Assembly: GCA_036307185.1 (NCBI GenBank)
Contig: JAXJYC010000071.1
Coordinates: forward strand, 1 to 64,000
DNA: 64,000 nucleotides
From: SVEL01 sp017381055
GTDB lineage: Bacteria > Bacillota > Clostridia > Lachnospirales > Lachnospiraceae
Reading direction: 5' to 3'
Of the stretch, positions 50,996 to 60,471 are shown in pieces. The notes under the pieces were generated by a model that was given only the letters and a program-made list of their open reading frames with translations, was not told the origin of the DNA and made no database searches. The first letter of the stretch is position 1. The number at the start of each line of letters is the position of its first letter. The translations under genes were made by a program, and so were the position numbers.

Positions 50996-51559
50996 TTAGG
51001 CGAAAAATGACGCCTCATCTTTGTTGTGAGTTACAAGTAAGACAGTCTTATGGGCTGTCTTTTCTTTTATATATTTCATAGTGTGTAATTTTGTTTTGTC
51101 GTCAAGTCCATTGAAGGGCTCGTCTAATAGCAAAATATCATAATCAGCCATTAATGCACGGGCGATGGCTACACGGCTTTTTTCGCCACCGCTTAAAGCA
51201 GAAACTCTTTTGTTTGCAAGACCTTTTATATTTAAAGCTTCTAAGCATTCGTATAGCTCATCTGACTGCTTATGCACTTTAGAGTTAACTAAGGTTATAT
51301 TTTTTGTTACGGTAGCTGATTCTATAAGACGTAAGTCTTGGAAAGCAAAAGAAAAGCGAGGGTTATCCATAGGTATTTTTATAGATCCCGTTGATGGCGA
51401 GATAAGTCCAGCTATCATATAGAGTAAAGTTGTTTTGCCAAAGCCGGAGGGAGCCATAATTACAGAGACTTCCCCTATAGGGAAAGAGTGACTGTAATCT
51501 GAAAATACGTTTTTGTTGTCGTATGAAAAGCTAATGTTTTCTATTGTAATGTTACTCAT
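50996..51559 (-). CDS. ABC transporter ATPase (short form)
   Basis: The 187-residue protein has Walker A (MAPSGFGKTTLL, about residues 35-46), signature (ALSGGEKSRVAIARAL, about 120-135), Walker B (ILLLDEPFNGLD) and the H-loop (LLVTHN). It ends about 10 residues after the H-loop, so it lacks the C-terminal extension of SsuB/TauB-type ATPases (about 250 residues). It is the last gene of the operon with the permease and binding protein. It is complete for catalysis. Confidence 0.88.
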   Translation of the reverse strand: MSNITIENISFSYDNKNVFSDYSHSFPIGEVSVIMAPSGFGKTTLLYMIAGLISPSTGSIKIPMDNPRFSFAFQDLRLIESATVTKNITLVNSKVHKQSDELYECLEALNIKGLANKRVSALSGGEKSRVAIARALMADYDILLLDEPFNGLDDKTKLHTMKYIKEKTAHKTVLLVTHNKDEASFFA

Positions 51560-51561
51560 AG

Positions 51562-52335
51562 TTAGGCTCCTTTTGGATTAAATGTTTTAATTATAGCTTT
51601 TATAAATAACTCGCAAATAATACTTAATATAACAATGACGATAGTCCAAGCAAAAAGTTCTGGTGTCATAAAGTAAAGTTTTGATTTATATAATTCGTTT
51701 CCAATAGTGTTCTTGGCAAGACCGATAACTTCTGCAGCTACACCTGATTTCCAAGCCATACCAACGGCTAATGAACTGGCAGATAGAAAATATGGAAGGC
51801 AGTTAGGTATATATATTGAAAATATACGTTTTGCATATGATATTTTAAATACTTTTGCCATATCTAAAAGCTTGTTGTTTGTCTCCTTAATGCCTGTTAG
51901 AACGCTTACATAAATGGTTGGTAAAACGATTATGGCGGGTATAAAGACAGCCAAATCCTTAGAGTCTATCCAAAGAAGGGATAGAATAACAAAAGATGCA
52001 ACAGGTACGGTCTTTATCACGTTTATTGGAAACCAAAGAAAAGCTTCTATAACAAAGCTTAGGGAAGCTAACATGGCCAATGCAAGACCGGATACTAAAC
52101 CTATAAGAAATCCATAGCCTATATTAGAAAGGGACGAAAGTATGGATAATCTAAAGGTCTCTGATGGGAGTAGATCATAAATCATTACTGTAAATACCTT
52201 TTTAGGCGCAGGTAAAAACACTTCCTTGCCTATATGAAGTGCAAGGAAGTGCCATATTACAATCCATAAAGCAATGGAAAGCCCATATAGACCTACGTGT
52301 ATTAAGTTCTTATACTTGTTATTATTAATCTTCAA
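51562..52335 (-). CDS. ABC transporter permease (SsuC/TauC/ThiX type)
   Basis: The 257-residue protein has about six helices and the ATPase-coupling EAA-like region around SYAKRIFSIYIPNCLPYFLS (about residues 158-177). The family-typical YKSKLYFMTPELFAWTI follows near the end. The start is TTG 52335, overlapping the binding-protein gene by 11 bp and using the GGAGG inside it. Confidence 0.88.
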   Translation of the reverse strand: MKINNNKYKNLIHVGLYGLSIALWIVIWHFLALHIGKEVFLPAPKKVFTVMIYDLLPSETFRLSILSSLSNIGYGFLIGLVSGLALAMLASLSFVIEAFLWFPINVIKTVPVASFVILSLLWIDSKDLAVFIPAIIVLPTIYVSVLTGIKETNNKLLDMAKVFKISYAKRIFSIYIPNCLPYFLSASSLAVGMAWKSGVAAEVIGLAKNTIGNELYKSKLYFMTPELFAWTIVIVILSIICELFIKAIIKTFNPKGA

Positions 52336-53314
52336 GATAGAACATTTCCTCCTGTAATTTACCGCCGATTGAGGCAGGGTTTTCGTTAAAGAGTACAGTT
52401 AAGTAAGACATTGCTTTGGTCTTCATTTCTTCACCTGTAATAAAAGTAACGTTACAGTAAGGGATTGCTTTTTTTGCAATCGGAGCCTTAGTTATATCAT
52501 ATTTTTCTAAAAGAGTTGCTGTATCATCAATATTTGAATTAGCATAGGCTGTAGAAGCTTCGTACTCTTTCAAAAATGAAGCTAAAGCATCCTTGTTTTT
52601 GTTGATAAATTCTTTTCTTCCTACTAAAACACCAGTTACCACAGTATCGTCACAATACTTTTCCCACTCTGCTGTAACGTCCAGCGCAATACGCATATTT
52701 TCGTTGCCATTTAATGCTACAGTAGTGTATGGCTGTGGGAGCATTGCTACAGCACTTTCATCCTGCTGTAATGCTGCTAAGGCTTCTGGAGCTTCGGACT
52801 TAAATTGAATATCTACATCCTTATCAGGATCTAAGCCTGCAGAAGATAAAAGGAAACGTAAAGTATATTCTGGTGTTGTACCTTGGCCTGTTGAGTAAAT
52901 AGTTTTGCCCTTTAAGTCTTCTACAGTGTTAACATTTTCGCCTGCTTCTACAATGTAGAGAACGCCTAATGTGTTAATAGCTAAAGTTAAGATTTCGCCT
53001 TCGCTCTTATTGTAGAGTACACTTGCAAGGTTACAAGGTACAGCTGCTATATCTAAGTCTCCTTTTAAAAGCATTGTTGCAATTTCGTCAGCTGTGCCAG
53101 CGATAGTGTAATTGTATTTGTTAGTTGTTTTGTTATCATCAGAATCAGAAAGTAACTTAATCATTCCGATGCCAGTAGGTCCCTTCATACAACCGATGTT
53201 GATGGTTGTTGTACCAGAGTTTTTGTTGTCTTTATCTGACTTGTCTGAACACCCAGAAAAAATGGATAATGCAGTACAAACTGTAAGTAATAAAGAAAGT
53301 AATTTCTTTTTCAT
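52325..53314 (-). CDS. ABC transporter substrate-binding lipoprotein (NMT1/SsuA-like)
   Basis: The protein is about 329 residues from ATG 53314 (GGAGG 6 nt upstream). It has a signal peptide with lipobox (SIFSGC). The periplasmic-binding fold shows GCMKGPTGIGMIKLL near residue 40, then LLKGDLDIAAVPCNLASVLY and DLKGKTIYSTGQGTTPEYTL (about 135-154). Relatives bind sulfonates, nitrate or thiamine precursors; the ligand here is unknown. The operon lies back to back with the hydrogenase-sensor gene. Confidence 0.87.
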   Translation of the reverse strand: MKKKLLSLLLTVCTALSIFSGCSDKSDKDNKNSGTTTINIGCMKGPTGIGMIKLLSDSDDNKTTNKYNYTIAGTADEIATMLLKGDLDIAAVPCNLASVLYNKSEGEILTLAINTLGVLYIVEAGENVNTVEDLKGKTIYSTGQGTTPEYTLRFLLSSAGLDPDKDVDIQFKSEAPEALAALQQDESAVAMLPQPYTTVALNGNENMRIALDVTAEWEKYCDDTVVTGVLVGRKEFINKNKDALASFLKEYEASTAYANSNIDDTATLLEKYDITKAPIAKKAIPYCNVTFITGEEMKTKAMSYLTVLFNENPASIGGKLQEEMFYLED

Positions 53315-53423
53315 ATTGTGCCTCCGTAAATACATTAAATAATATATAAGTATATCAAAATATATTAAGGTTTACAAGGGAAAGGAAGCTAAATAGATAT
53401 TGGAAATATAATGATTTCCACAA

Positions 53424-53452
53424 TTGACAGAGGAGAGAAAAAATGGTATAAT
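53424..53452 (+). promoter_or_regulatory. SigmaA-type promoter of the hydrogenase-chemoreceptor gene
   Basis: TTGACA and TATAAT are spaced 17 nt, 78 bp before the start codon. Confidence 0.75.
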
Positions 53453-53530
53453 ACTTGAAATATTATTCGTGGAAAAAACTAAATAGAGTAGACATTTATA
53501 TATTATATAAAAGATAAGGAGTGTGACAAA

Positions 53531-55483
53531 ATGTCGGTAGTTGAAAAGGGATTAGTGTATACTAATGACAAGTGTGTAGCATGTAATAAGTGTATTTCGG
53601 TATGTCCAGTATTAGGTGCAAATCGTGCTGTTGTAGACGAGAATGGAAAGGCAACTGTGAGGGTTGATGGCGATGCATGTATAGGATGTGGAGCTTGTTT
53701 TGATGCTTGTAAGCATGAGGCTAGATCTTTCAATGATGATACAGAGAGATTTTTTGAAGATTTAAAGAAGGGAACAAAGATTACATTACTTTTAGCACCA
53801 GCTTTTCAAGCAAATTATCCAAATGAGTATGAGAAGTATCTTGGAATTCTTAAAGCAGCAGGAGCTAATAGAATTATCAGCGTATCCTTTGGAGCGGATA
53901 TTACAACTTGGGCATATCTTAATTATATCACTTCTCATGAATTCTATGGCGGAATATCTCAGCCATGTCCAGCGGTAGTAGGATATATTGAGAAGTATAT
54001 GCCGAAGCTTATCTCTAAGCTTGTACCAGTACATAGCCCAATGATGTGTAGTGCTATTTATGCCAAGAAGTATATGGGCATCAATGATAAGCTTGCATTT
54101 ATTAGTCCATGTATAGCTAAGAAGAATGAGATTGATGATCCAAATTGTGGTGGATATATTTCATATAATGTTACATTTGACCATCTTATAAAATACATTA
54201 AGAGTCATCGTATGACAGGAAATTCTCTTGCCAAGGATGAGATAGAGTATGGATTAGGTTCAGTATATCCGATGCCAGGTGGATTAAAGGAAAATGTATA
54301 TTGGTTCTTAGGTGATGAAGTATTCATCAGACAGGCTGAAGGTGAGAAACATATGTATGAGTACCTTCAGGATTATCAGAAACGTATAGATGAGAAGAAG
54401 GAGTTGCCTTTTATGGTAGATGCTCTTAACTGTGCACGTGGTTGCTTATATGGAACTGGTGTGGAAGAAGCTAAGGCTGAGGGTGATGATACACTTATGA
54501 ATCTTTGGGCTATTAGGGAAAAGAGCAAGGATAAGAAGGGTACTTGGGGTAAGGATCTTACACCTAAGAAGAGATTTGCAGCTCTTAATGCTCAGTTTAA
54601 GAATTTACGACTTGATGATTTTATTCGTAAGTATACAGATAGATCGGCTAAGCATAAGTTAAATGAGCCAAATGCAACAGAACTTATGGAAATCTATAAA
54701 GAAATGCATAAGGATACAGAGGCTAAGAGATGCATCGACTGTTCTGCATGTGGATACGATAGTTGTAAGAATATGGCGATTGCAATTCACAATGATATTA
54801 ATAATAAAGAAAACTGTGTTCACTTTGCTAAGGATACTGCAGAGCATGAGACAAGAGTTGCAAAGGAATTAAGCGATCAGGTTAAGAGAGAGACTGAGGA
54901 AAAGCTTCAGAGAGCTGAGAAAGCAGATGCTATTATGAAAGAGATATCAGATGACTTTGCGGTTATGATGAATTCTCTTGAAGGCTTGAGTCAGGGTAAT
55001 GAAGGTAATGCTGAGGAGAGTACAGAGATTTCTCATGAGATGTGTGATATTGCAAAGACTAGTGAAGATATGATGGAATTATTTAAGCAGGTTGCAGAAT
55101 TCCTCTCTATGATTGAAAGCAATAATGAGGCGATATTTGGTATTGCTTCACAGACAAATCTCTTATCGTTAAATGCATCGATTGAGGCTGCTAGAGCTGG
55201 TGAAGCAGGTCGTGGTTTTGCTGTTGTAGCAGAACAGATTAAGACATTGTCTGATTCTAGCCGTAGTGCAGCTCAGGATTCGAGCCAGAACTCTGTAGAG
55301 ATAAGAAAGTTTATGGAAGATTTAACTGCGCAGGCAGATAAGCTTTCAGAACTTGTACAGAGAGTAAATGACCGTGTAAGTAACTTTGCTGCTGCAACTG
55401 AGGAGATTTCAGCGAGCTCAAGAGTTGTAGAAGAGATGTCGAAGCGAGTACAGGATATGCTTACAGAATTAGTTGAGATGTAA
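53531..55483 (+). CDS. [FeFe]-hydrogenase-like sensor fused to a chemoreceptor signalling domain
   Basis: The 650-residue soluble protein has two [4Fe-4S] ferredoxin motifs (CVACNKCISVCP and CIGCGACFDACK, about residues 17-61). An [FeFe]-hydrogenase H-cluster domain follows, with L1 SQPCPAVV at about 143-150, L2 ISPCIAKKNE near 190 and L3 NCARGC near 300. A further Fe-S segment (CIDCSACGYDSC, about 399-410) precedes an MCP signalling hairpin (SQTNLLSLNASIEAARAGEA near 540). H-cluster Cys ligands are kept. In L1 the usual TSCCP reads SQPCP, so the proton-transfer Cys before the ligand is replaced. That is typical of sensory rather than catalytic hydrogenases. No membrane segment. It probably reports H2 or redox state to chemotaxis. 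Confidence 0.88.
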   Translation: MSVVEKGLVYTNDKCVACNKCISVCPVLGANRAVVDENGKATVRVDGDACIGCGACFDACKHEARSFNDDTERFFEDLKKGTKITLLLAPAFQANYPNEYEKYLGILKAAGANRIISVSFGADITTWAYLNYITSHEFYGGISQPCPAVVGYIEKYMPKLISKLVPVHSPMMCSAIYAKKYMGINDKLAFISPCIAKKNEIDDPNCGGYISYNVTFDHLIKYIKSHRMTGNSLAKDEIEYGLGSVYPMPGGLKENVYWFLGDEVFIRQAEGEKHMYEYLQDYQKRIDEKKELPFMVDALNCARGCLYGTGVEEAKAEGDDTLMNLWAIREKSKDKKGTWGKDLTPKKRFAALNAQFKNLRLDDFIRKYTDRSAKHKLNEPNATELMEIYKEMHKDTEAKRCIDCSACGYDSCKNMAIAIHNDINNKENCVHFAKDTAEHETRVAKELSDQVKRETEEKLQRAEKADAIMKEISDDFAVMMNSLEGLSQGNEGNAEESTEISHEMCDIAKTSEDMMELFKQVAEFLSMIESNNEAIFGIASQTNLLSLNASIEAARAGEAGRGFAVVAEQIKTLSDSSRSAAQDSSQNSVEIRKFMEDLTAQADKLSELVQRVNDRVSNFAAATEEISASSRVVEEMSKRVQDMLTELVEM

Positions 55484-55515
55484 TGGATAAAGAAATAAAA
55501 TAAGATAAAATTTTA

Positions 55516-55548
55516 AACACTCTCAGATGAATTTCTGGGAGTGTTTTT
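55516..55548 (+). terminator. Intrinsic terminator of the hydrogenase-sensor gene
   Basis: AACACTCTCAGA and TTCTGGGAGTGTT form the stem with a short loop, followed by TTT. Very similar sequence recurs at 57981 and 62761. Confidence 0.85.
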
Positions 55549-55619
55549 AGTGTGGCTGAAGTAAAAAAATAAAAAATGATTTTAAGTGTAATATATGGAA
55601 TACAAGATTGCTAAATGTG

Positions 55620-55648
55620 TTGAAATTTAAGCGTTTTTAAGGTATAAT
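55620..55648 (+). promoter_or_regulatory. SigmaA-type promoter of the OPT transporter gene
   Basis: TTGAAA and TATAAT are spaced 17 nt, 32 bp before ATG 55681. Confidence 0.7.
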
Positions 55649-55680
55649 GAAATGCATTGAAATACGAAAAGGAGAAAAAT

Positions 55681-57597
55681 ATGAACGACAAGAATGAATT
55701 CAAACCATACATTCCTGCCGATAAGATAACACCAGAATTTACAGTGACATCTGTAGTAATGGGTATCATATTAGCGGTTGTATTTGGTGCGGCAAATGCT
55801 TATTTAGGATTACGTGTAGGTATGACAGTTTCTGCATCTATACCAGCAGCGGTAATTGCGATGGGCGTTATTAGAGTTATTATGAAGAAGAACTCTATAT
55901 TGGAAAGTAACATGGTGCAGACTATCGGTTCTGCAGGTGAATCAGTAGCAGCAGGTGCTATATTCACATTACCAGCATTATTCTTATGGGCTAACGAAGG
56001 CAAGATGGATAAGCCTGATATGGTAGAGATTATGCTTATTGCAGTTATAGGTGGCTTGCTAGGTGTACTCTTTATGGTGCCACTTAGAAATGCCTTAATC
56101 GTTAAGGAGCATGGTATTTTACCATATCCAGAAGGAACAGCTTGTAGCGAAGTTCTTATGGCTGGTGAAGAAGGTGGTGCTAATGCATCTACAGTATTTG
56201 CAGGTATGGGAATTGGTGCTTTCTTTAAATTTGTTATTGATGGAATCAAGGCGGTTCCTTCAGAGGTATCAGTTTCTGTAAAGGGATTTGCAGGACAGAT
56301 TGGTACACAGATTTATCCAGCTGTTATGAGTGTAGGTTATATTTGTGGTCCAAGAATATCATCATATATGTTTGGTGGTGGTGTTTTAGCTTGGATGGTA
56401 TTAATACCTATGATCGTTTTATTTGGTGCAGATGCAATTCTTTATCCAGGAACAGAAACTATTGGAACGATTTTTGCAGCAGAAGGTGCTGGCGGTATTT
56501 GGGATAATTATATCAGATATATTGGTGCTGGTGCATTAGCAGCTGGTGGTATAATCAGCCTTGTTAAGTCGCTTCCGCTTATCATTAGAACATTTAGAGA
56601 TGCCATTAAGGGTATGAAGAATGGTGCAAGCACTGATACATCTCGTACAGCAAAAGACTTAAGTATGAAGATTATTCTTATAAGTATCCTTGCACTTACA
56701 GTTGCTATCTGGTTAATCCCAGCGATTCCAGTTACATTAGTAGGCGCTATTATTATTGTAATATTTGGTTTCTTCTTTGCTACAGTATCATCTAGAATGG
56801 TAGGTCTTGTAGGAAGTAGTAACAACCCAGTATCAGGTATGGCTATCGCAACATTACTTGTTGCAACATTAGTTCTTAAGCTTACAGGAGATGCAGGAAT
56901 GCATGGAATGCAGGGAGCTATAGCTATTGGTTCTATCATCTGTATCGTTGCAGCAATCTCTGGTGATACTTCACAGGATTTAAAGACAGGATTCTTACTT
57001 GGTGCTACTCCAGTTAAGCAGCAGATTGGTGAGTTAATTGGTGTATTAACATCAGGTCTTGCTATCGGTGGTGTTTTATATCTTTTAGATTCTGCATGGG
57101 GATTTGGTTCAAAGGAACTCGGTGCTCCACAGGCAACACTTATGAAGATGATCGTAGAAGGTGTTATGGAAAACAACCTTCCATGGGGTCTTATATTTAT
57201 AGGTATCTGCATCGCAATAGTTGTAGAAGTTATAGGTATTCCAGTTCTTCCATTTGCAATCGGTGTATACTTACCAGTACAGCTTAATGCTTGTATCATG
57301 GTAGGTGGTCTTGTTAGACTTGCATTTGATAAGATGAAGAAGGAAAAGAAGGAAAAAGAAGCTATTATCAATGATGGTGTATTATGCTGTTCAGGTATGA
57401 TAGCAGGTGAAGGTTTAGTTGGTATATTATTAGCTGTATTAGCTATATTTGGAATCGATAAAAAGATTGATTTATCAGCTAAGTTAGGTCTTCCAGAGAT
57501 GGTAGCTAACATCGGAAGTATAGTAGTATTCGCATTACTTATCTTATGTCTTCTTAAGATGTCTATTTGGAAGAAAAGAAAAGTAGATGCTGAGTAG
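55681..57597 (+). CDS. OPT-family oligopeptide transporter
   Basis: The protein is about 638 residues from ATG 55681 (AAAAGGAG upstream). Some 14-16 hydrophobic helices are typical of the OPT superfamily. Signatures include GLRVGMTVSASIPAAVIAMG (about residues 42-61), NMVQTIGSAGESVAAGAIFT and ILPYPEGTACSEVL (the P-Y-P-E-G-T motif near 145). The subfamily is the bacterial EspB/oligopeptide or metal-chelate group; the substrate is not known. It is 11 bp before a PqqD-like gene. Confidence 0.92.
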   Translation: MNDKNEFKPYIPADKITPEFTVTSVVMGIILAVVFGAANAYLGLRVGMTVSASIPAAVIAMGVIRVIMKKNSILESNMVQTIGSAGESVAAGAIFTLPALFLWANEGKMDKPDMVEIMLIAVIGGLLGVLFMVPLRNALIVKEHGILPYPEGTACSEVLMAGEEGGANASTVFAGMGIGAFFKFVIDGIKAVPSEVSVSVKGFAGQIGTQIYPAVMSVGYICGPRISSYMFGGGVLAWMVLIPMIVLFGADAILYPGTETIGTIFAAEGAGGIWDNYIRYIGAGALAAGGIISLVKSLPLIIRTFRDAIKGMKNGASTDTSRTAKDLSMKIILISILALTVAIWLIPAIPVTLVGAIIIVIFGFFFATVSSRMVGLVGSSNNPVSGMAIATLLVATLVLKLTGDAGMHGMQGAIAIGSIICIVAAISGDTSQDLKTGFLLGATPVKQQIGELIGVLTSGLAIGGVLYLLDSAWGFGSKELGAPQATLMKMIVEGVMENNLPWGLIFIGICIAIVVEVIGIPVLPFAIGVYLPVQLNACIMVGGLVRLAFDKMKKEKKEKEAIINDGVLCCSGMIAGEGLVGILLAVLAIFGIDKKIDLSAKLGLPEMVANIGSIVVFALLILCLLKMSIWKKRKVDAE

Positions 57598-57608
57598 TAA
57601 GGTGCAAA

Positions 57609-57956
57609 ATGAAGAAGAATAATGTTATTTCACAAAACTATCTGGAGAAAATACCAGTTCGTACTGAAGGTATAGAGTGGTCGAAGGATGAAAAAGGTGT
57701 GATTACACTTGAGATTGTGAATAAAGGTGTATTTAACTTTATAGCACAGAAGCTATTTAAACGACCTAAAATTTCCTATATTCATCTAGATGAAATAGGT
57801 AGCTTTGTCTGGCCGCATTTAGATGGAGAGAAGGATATTCTTGAAATAGGAAAGCTTGTAGAAGCAGAATTCGGAGAAAAAGCAAATCCTCTATATGAAC
57901 GACTTGCTATGTTCTTTAGAATTTTAGAGAGTTATAAGTTTATAGGTTGGAAATAA
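57609..57956 (+). CDS. PqqD-family protein (RRE-like winged helix)
   Basis: The 115-residue protein has the PqqD core ISYIHLDEIGSFVWPHLDGE (about residues 56-75), then ILEIGKLVEAEFG and a helical end. PqqD domains bind leader peptides of ribosomally made natural products. Here the only partner is the OPT transporter 11 bp upstream; no precursor peptide or modifying enzyme is near. The N-terminal 50 residues are an extension. Function uncertain. Confidence 0.82.
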   Translation: MKKNNVISQNYLEKIPVRTEGIEWSKDEKGVITLEIVNKGVFNFIAQKLFKRPKISYIHLDEIGSFVWPHLDGEKDILEIGKLVEAEFGEKANPLYERLAMFFRILESYKFIGWK

Positions 57957-57980
57957 AGATTATATAAATAATGATTTAGT

Positions 57981-58014
57981 AACACTCCTAGGTGGAAACC
58001 TAGGGGTGTTTTTT
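57981..58014 (+). terminator. Intrinsic terminator of the OPT operon
   Basis: AACACTCCTAGG and CCTAGGGGTGTT form the stem with a 6-nt loop, followed by TTTT. Confidence 0.88.
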
Positions 58015-58053
58015 GTCATATGGGAAAGTTCTTTAAAATTTTTTTATAAAATA

Positions 58054-58092
58054 TAAAACCTAAATGAAATTTGATGTGTTATTTAAGTAGAA
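58054..58092 (+). promoter_or_regulatory. ECF-type promoter D
   Basis: TAAAACCTAA, 12 nt, then GTGTT and ATTTAAGTAGAA, identical in all fixed blocks and spacing to promoters A-C near the tethered sigma factors 15-20 kb away. It ends 48 bp before the first transglutaminase lipoprotein gene. Confidence 0.8.
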
Positions 58093-58139
58093 AGCAAAAA
58101 ACATTAACATATTTTTGGTTTTATAGAAAGGAGAACTTT

Positions 58140-60428
58140 ATGATGAAAAACAAAAAAGAAATTATTAAGAAAAGAACAGTTATGTTAGTGCTTGTTTTTG
58201 TATTATCATTAAATACGTTAACAGGATGCGGTAAAAAGACTAAAGAAGAAAGTAAGTCAAAGAAGGCTCAAACAGAAAGTTGCACCATTGAAGGTGATGA
58301 GGAAACTAGTGAATCAATGTTGGAGAGTGAAGCTCAGTCAATGGAATCTAAAGAAACACAAACCGAAGAGGAAACTAGTGAGGAAAATAGTACTGAAGGG
58401 TCAAATTCTGGAAAAAGTAGTTCTTCGAACAATACTAGTAAGGATGGCGGGAATGAAAAAGGGCTAGGTAAGGAAAGTTATAAGTATCTTACTGGCGGGG
58501 CTAGTAGTATGACTTCAAAAGAAAAGGAGTTGGGAAAACAAATTATTAAGAAAATTATTAATAATGGAATGAGTGATTTTGATAAGGTTAAAGCTATAAA
58601 TGATTATATGATTAAAAATGTTTCTTATGATACGGAGAATTATAAGAAAAACTCAATTCCATATGAAAGCTATACAGCGCTTGGCGCTATGGAGAAAAAA
58701 GTGGCTGTATGCGCAGGCTATGCGAAAATGTTTAAGATATTAGCAAGTTGTGCAGGTCTTGAAGCTACATATGTATCAGGTGATACTCCGTATGGAGGTC
58801 ATGCGTGGAATCAAGTAAAAGTAGATGGAAAATGGTATAACATAGATGTGACATGGAATGATCCGGATTGCGAAACAAATAAAAATGGTCATTATTCTTG
58901 TGGATGCTACCAGTATTTCCTTTTATCCAATGAAGATTTTAATAAAAAGCATACACCAAGTACTAAAGTAAATGCAACGGGAAGTTCTAGAGATTTTGAA
59001 GCATATAAGCAAGGTTGCCCATATGATGTAGCTGCACAGTATTATAAAACCCAAGCAGATTTTGATAAATTAGTTAAAGAAATGATTGCAGCTAATAAAA
59101 CGTCAATACGTATTATGACAGACGGTCAAAACAAAAAAGATATGGTATCAAGTGCTTTGAAGAAACAAGGTATATATGGGAAGTTTAAGGTAGATATAAA
59201 AGATGAGATACGTGTTTATCGAGAGACAAATGAAAAAATTTATAAGATGACTATAGAGATTACTCTTGATGGTAGCTCTTATACAGAAGCGAAAAAGCAA
59301 AAGATAACTTCTGTGGACGGTGCAAAGAAGCAATTAGAAGCTAGTTTTAAGGATTATAACTTGTTAAAGGAAGGCACTGAAGCTGAAGTGAAACTATATG
59401 TAAGTGCTGGATGTGTAAATGATAAAAATTTTGCAGCTGAATTAATTAGATGGGCACAGTACGAAAAAAAGATGGCATTCAGTATATCCGGTTATGTTAG
59501 ACAAGTGGATTCGGATATATATGAATTAGAAGTGGACTTTCAACCTATAGGAAGCACTGTGTATGAGATGATCTATAGTACCAAAGATATCGAACCTGCA
59601 ATTAAACGAATGCTACAATATGGTTATAAAAAAATATGCTTAGTAATACAGCCTGAAGATTATATGTTAACTGGCAATTTTACTGATGCTAGAATTGCAT
59701 TTAAAAATAAGTTTTGCAAATCGCTATCAGAGAAATATTGCTTACAGTTTGAGGCTTCCAATGTAAATGTGGAGAATAATAGTATTGATATAAGTTTTGA
59801 GTCAAATGGTCATGATGTAGAATATTGTGAGTGGGAGATTGAAAAAGAAGCAACTTGTGTAAGCGAAGGATTAGAGATAAAGATTTGTAGACGTTGTAAA
59901 AAGACTGGAGAGCAACGTGCGATTCCAAAGAATGATAATCATAGTTATTATTGGGACCAGAAGGAAAATAGCAGGACTCAGAAGTGTAAATCATGTTCCT
60001 ATGTAGGAATAACAGAAGTATGCTACGGAGGTGTATGGGGATATTTTGATGAAGCGGCTGCTCAGAAGGAATTGCAGTCAATAAATAATCAGCGAGCAAG
60101 TATCAAGAAATGTAAGACAGACGATTGGGGCAATGTTATAGAGGCGTTCTCGCCGCCAGCACTAGTAGTAAATGAAGAGTTGATAAAGCTGGCAAAAGAA
60201 AGACTGGCTGTATTAAATTCCACAGATTTTGAAAGCGTTATATCAAATGAATATGCGATTAGGTATACGCCAGTTTCTAATTACTACCAAAAGAAGGTTG
60301 CCTCTTATGCAGAAATGTATCATGAAAAATATTCTGAAGTTGGAATTATATGTTTTAAGTATGATGTTAATGGTGATGGTTCAAAATTTGCAGATATATA
60401 TGTAGAGGAATTTGGATTGGCAGATTAA
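58140..60428 (+). CDS. Transglutaminase-like lipoprotein with Cys-rich repeat and CAP-like domain (1)
   Basis: The protein is about 762 residues from ATG 58140 (AAAGGAG upstream). The lipobox is LNTLTGC and is followed by a Ser/Glu/Thr-rich linker. The transglutaminase core is near residues 145-250: Cys in EKKVAVCAGYAKMFKILASC, His in GGHAWNQVKVDGKW and Asp in YNIDVTWND, so the triad is intact. A long middle region comes next. A Cys/His motif of the common surface type (EATCVSEGLEIKICRRCKK, then H) is near 585. A C-terminal CAP-like domain (NEELIKLAKERL, and the FADIYVEEFG end) finishes it. Start is 48 bp after ECF-like promoter D. It should remodel or crosslink surface polymers. Confidence 0.85.
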   Translation: MMKNKKEIIKKRTVMLVLVFVLSLNTLTGCGKKTKEESKSKKAQTESCTIEGDEETSESMLESEAQSMESKETQTEEETSEENSTEGSNSGKSSSSNNTSKDGGNEKGLGKESYKYLTGGASSMTSKEKELGKQIIKKIINNGMSDFDKVKAINDYMIKNVSYDTENYKKNSIPYESYTALGAMEKKVAVCAGYAKMFKILASCAGLEATYVSGDTPYGGHAWNQVKVDGKWYNIDVTWNDPDCETNKNGHYSCGCYQYFLLSNEDFNKKHTPSTKVNATGSSRDFEAYKQGCPYDVAAQYYKTQADFDKLVKEMIAANKTSIRIMTDGQNKKDMVSSALKKQGIYGKFKVDIKDEIRVYRETNEKIYKMTIEITLDGSSYTEAKKQKITSVDGAKKQLEASFKDYNLLKEGTEAEVKLYVSAGCVNDKNFAAELIRWAQYEKKMAFSISGYVRQVDSDIYELEVDFQPIGSTVYEMIYSTKDIEPAIKRMLQYGYKKICLVIQPEDYMLTGNFTDARIAFKNKFCKSLSEKYCLQFEASNVNVENNSIDISFESNGHDVEYCEWEIEKEATCVSEGLEIKICRRCKKTGEQRAIPKNDNHSYYWDQKENSRTQKCKSCSYVGITEVCYGGVWGYFDEAAAQKELQSINNQRASIKKCKTDDWGNVIEAFSPPALVVNEELIKLAKERLAVLNSTDFESVISNEYAIRYTPVSNYYQKKVASYAEMYHEKYSEVGIICFKYDVNGDGSKFADIYVEEFGLAD

Positions 60429-60471
60429 AAGTTTGGAGTGTTTATATAATTTGTAGAGAGGAGAAAACAAT

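Noticed and set aside
56508..57512. 334-codon minus-strand frame inside the OPT transporter gene
   Set aside because: Antisense shadow of a clear membrane protein; no ribosome site, composition typical of reverse-read hydrophobic codons.
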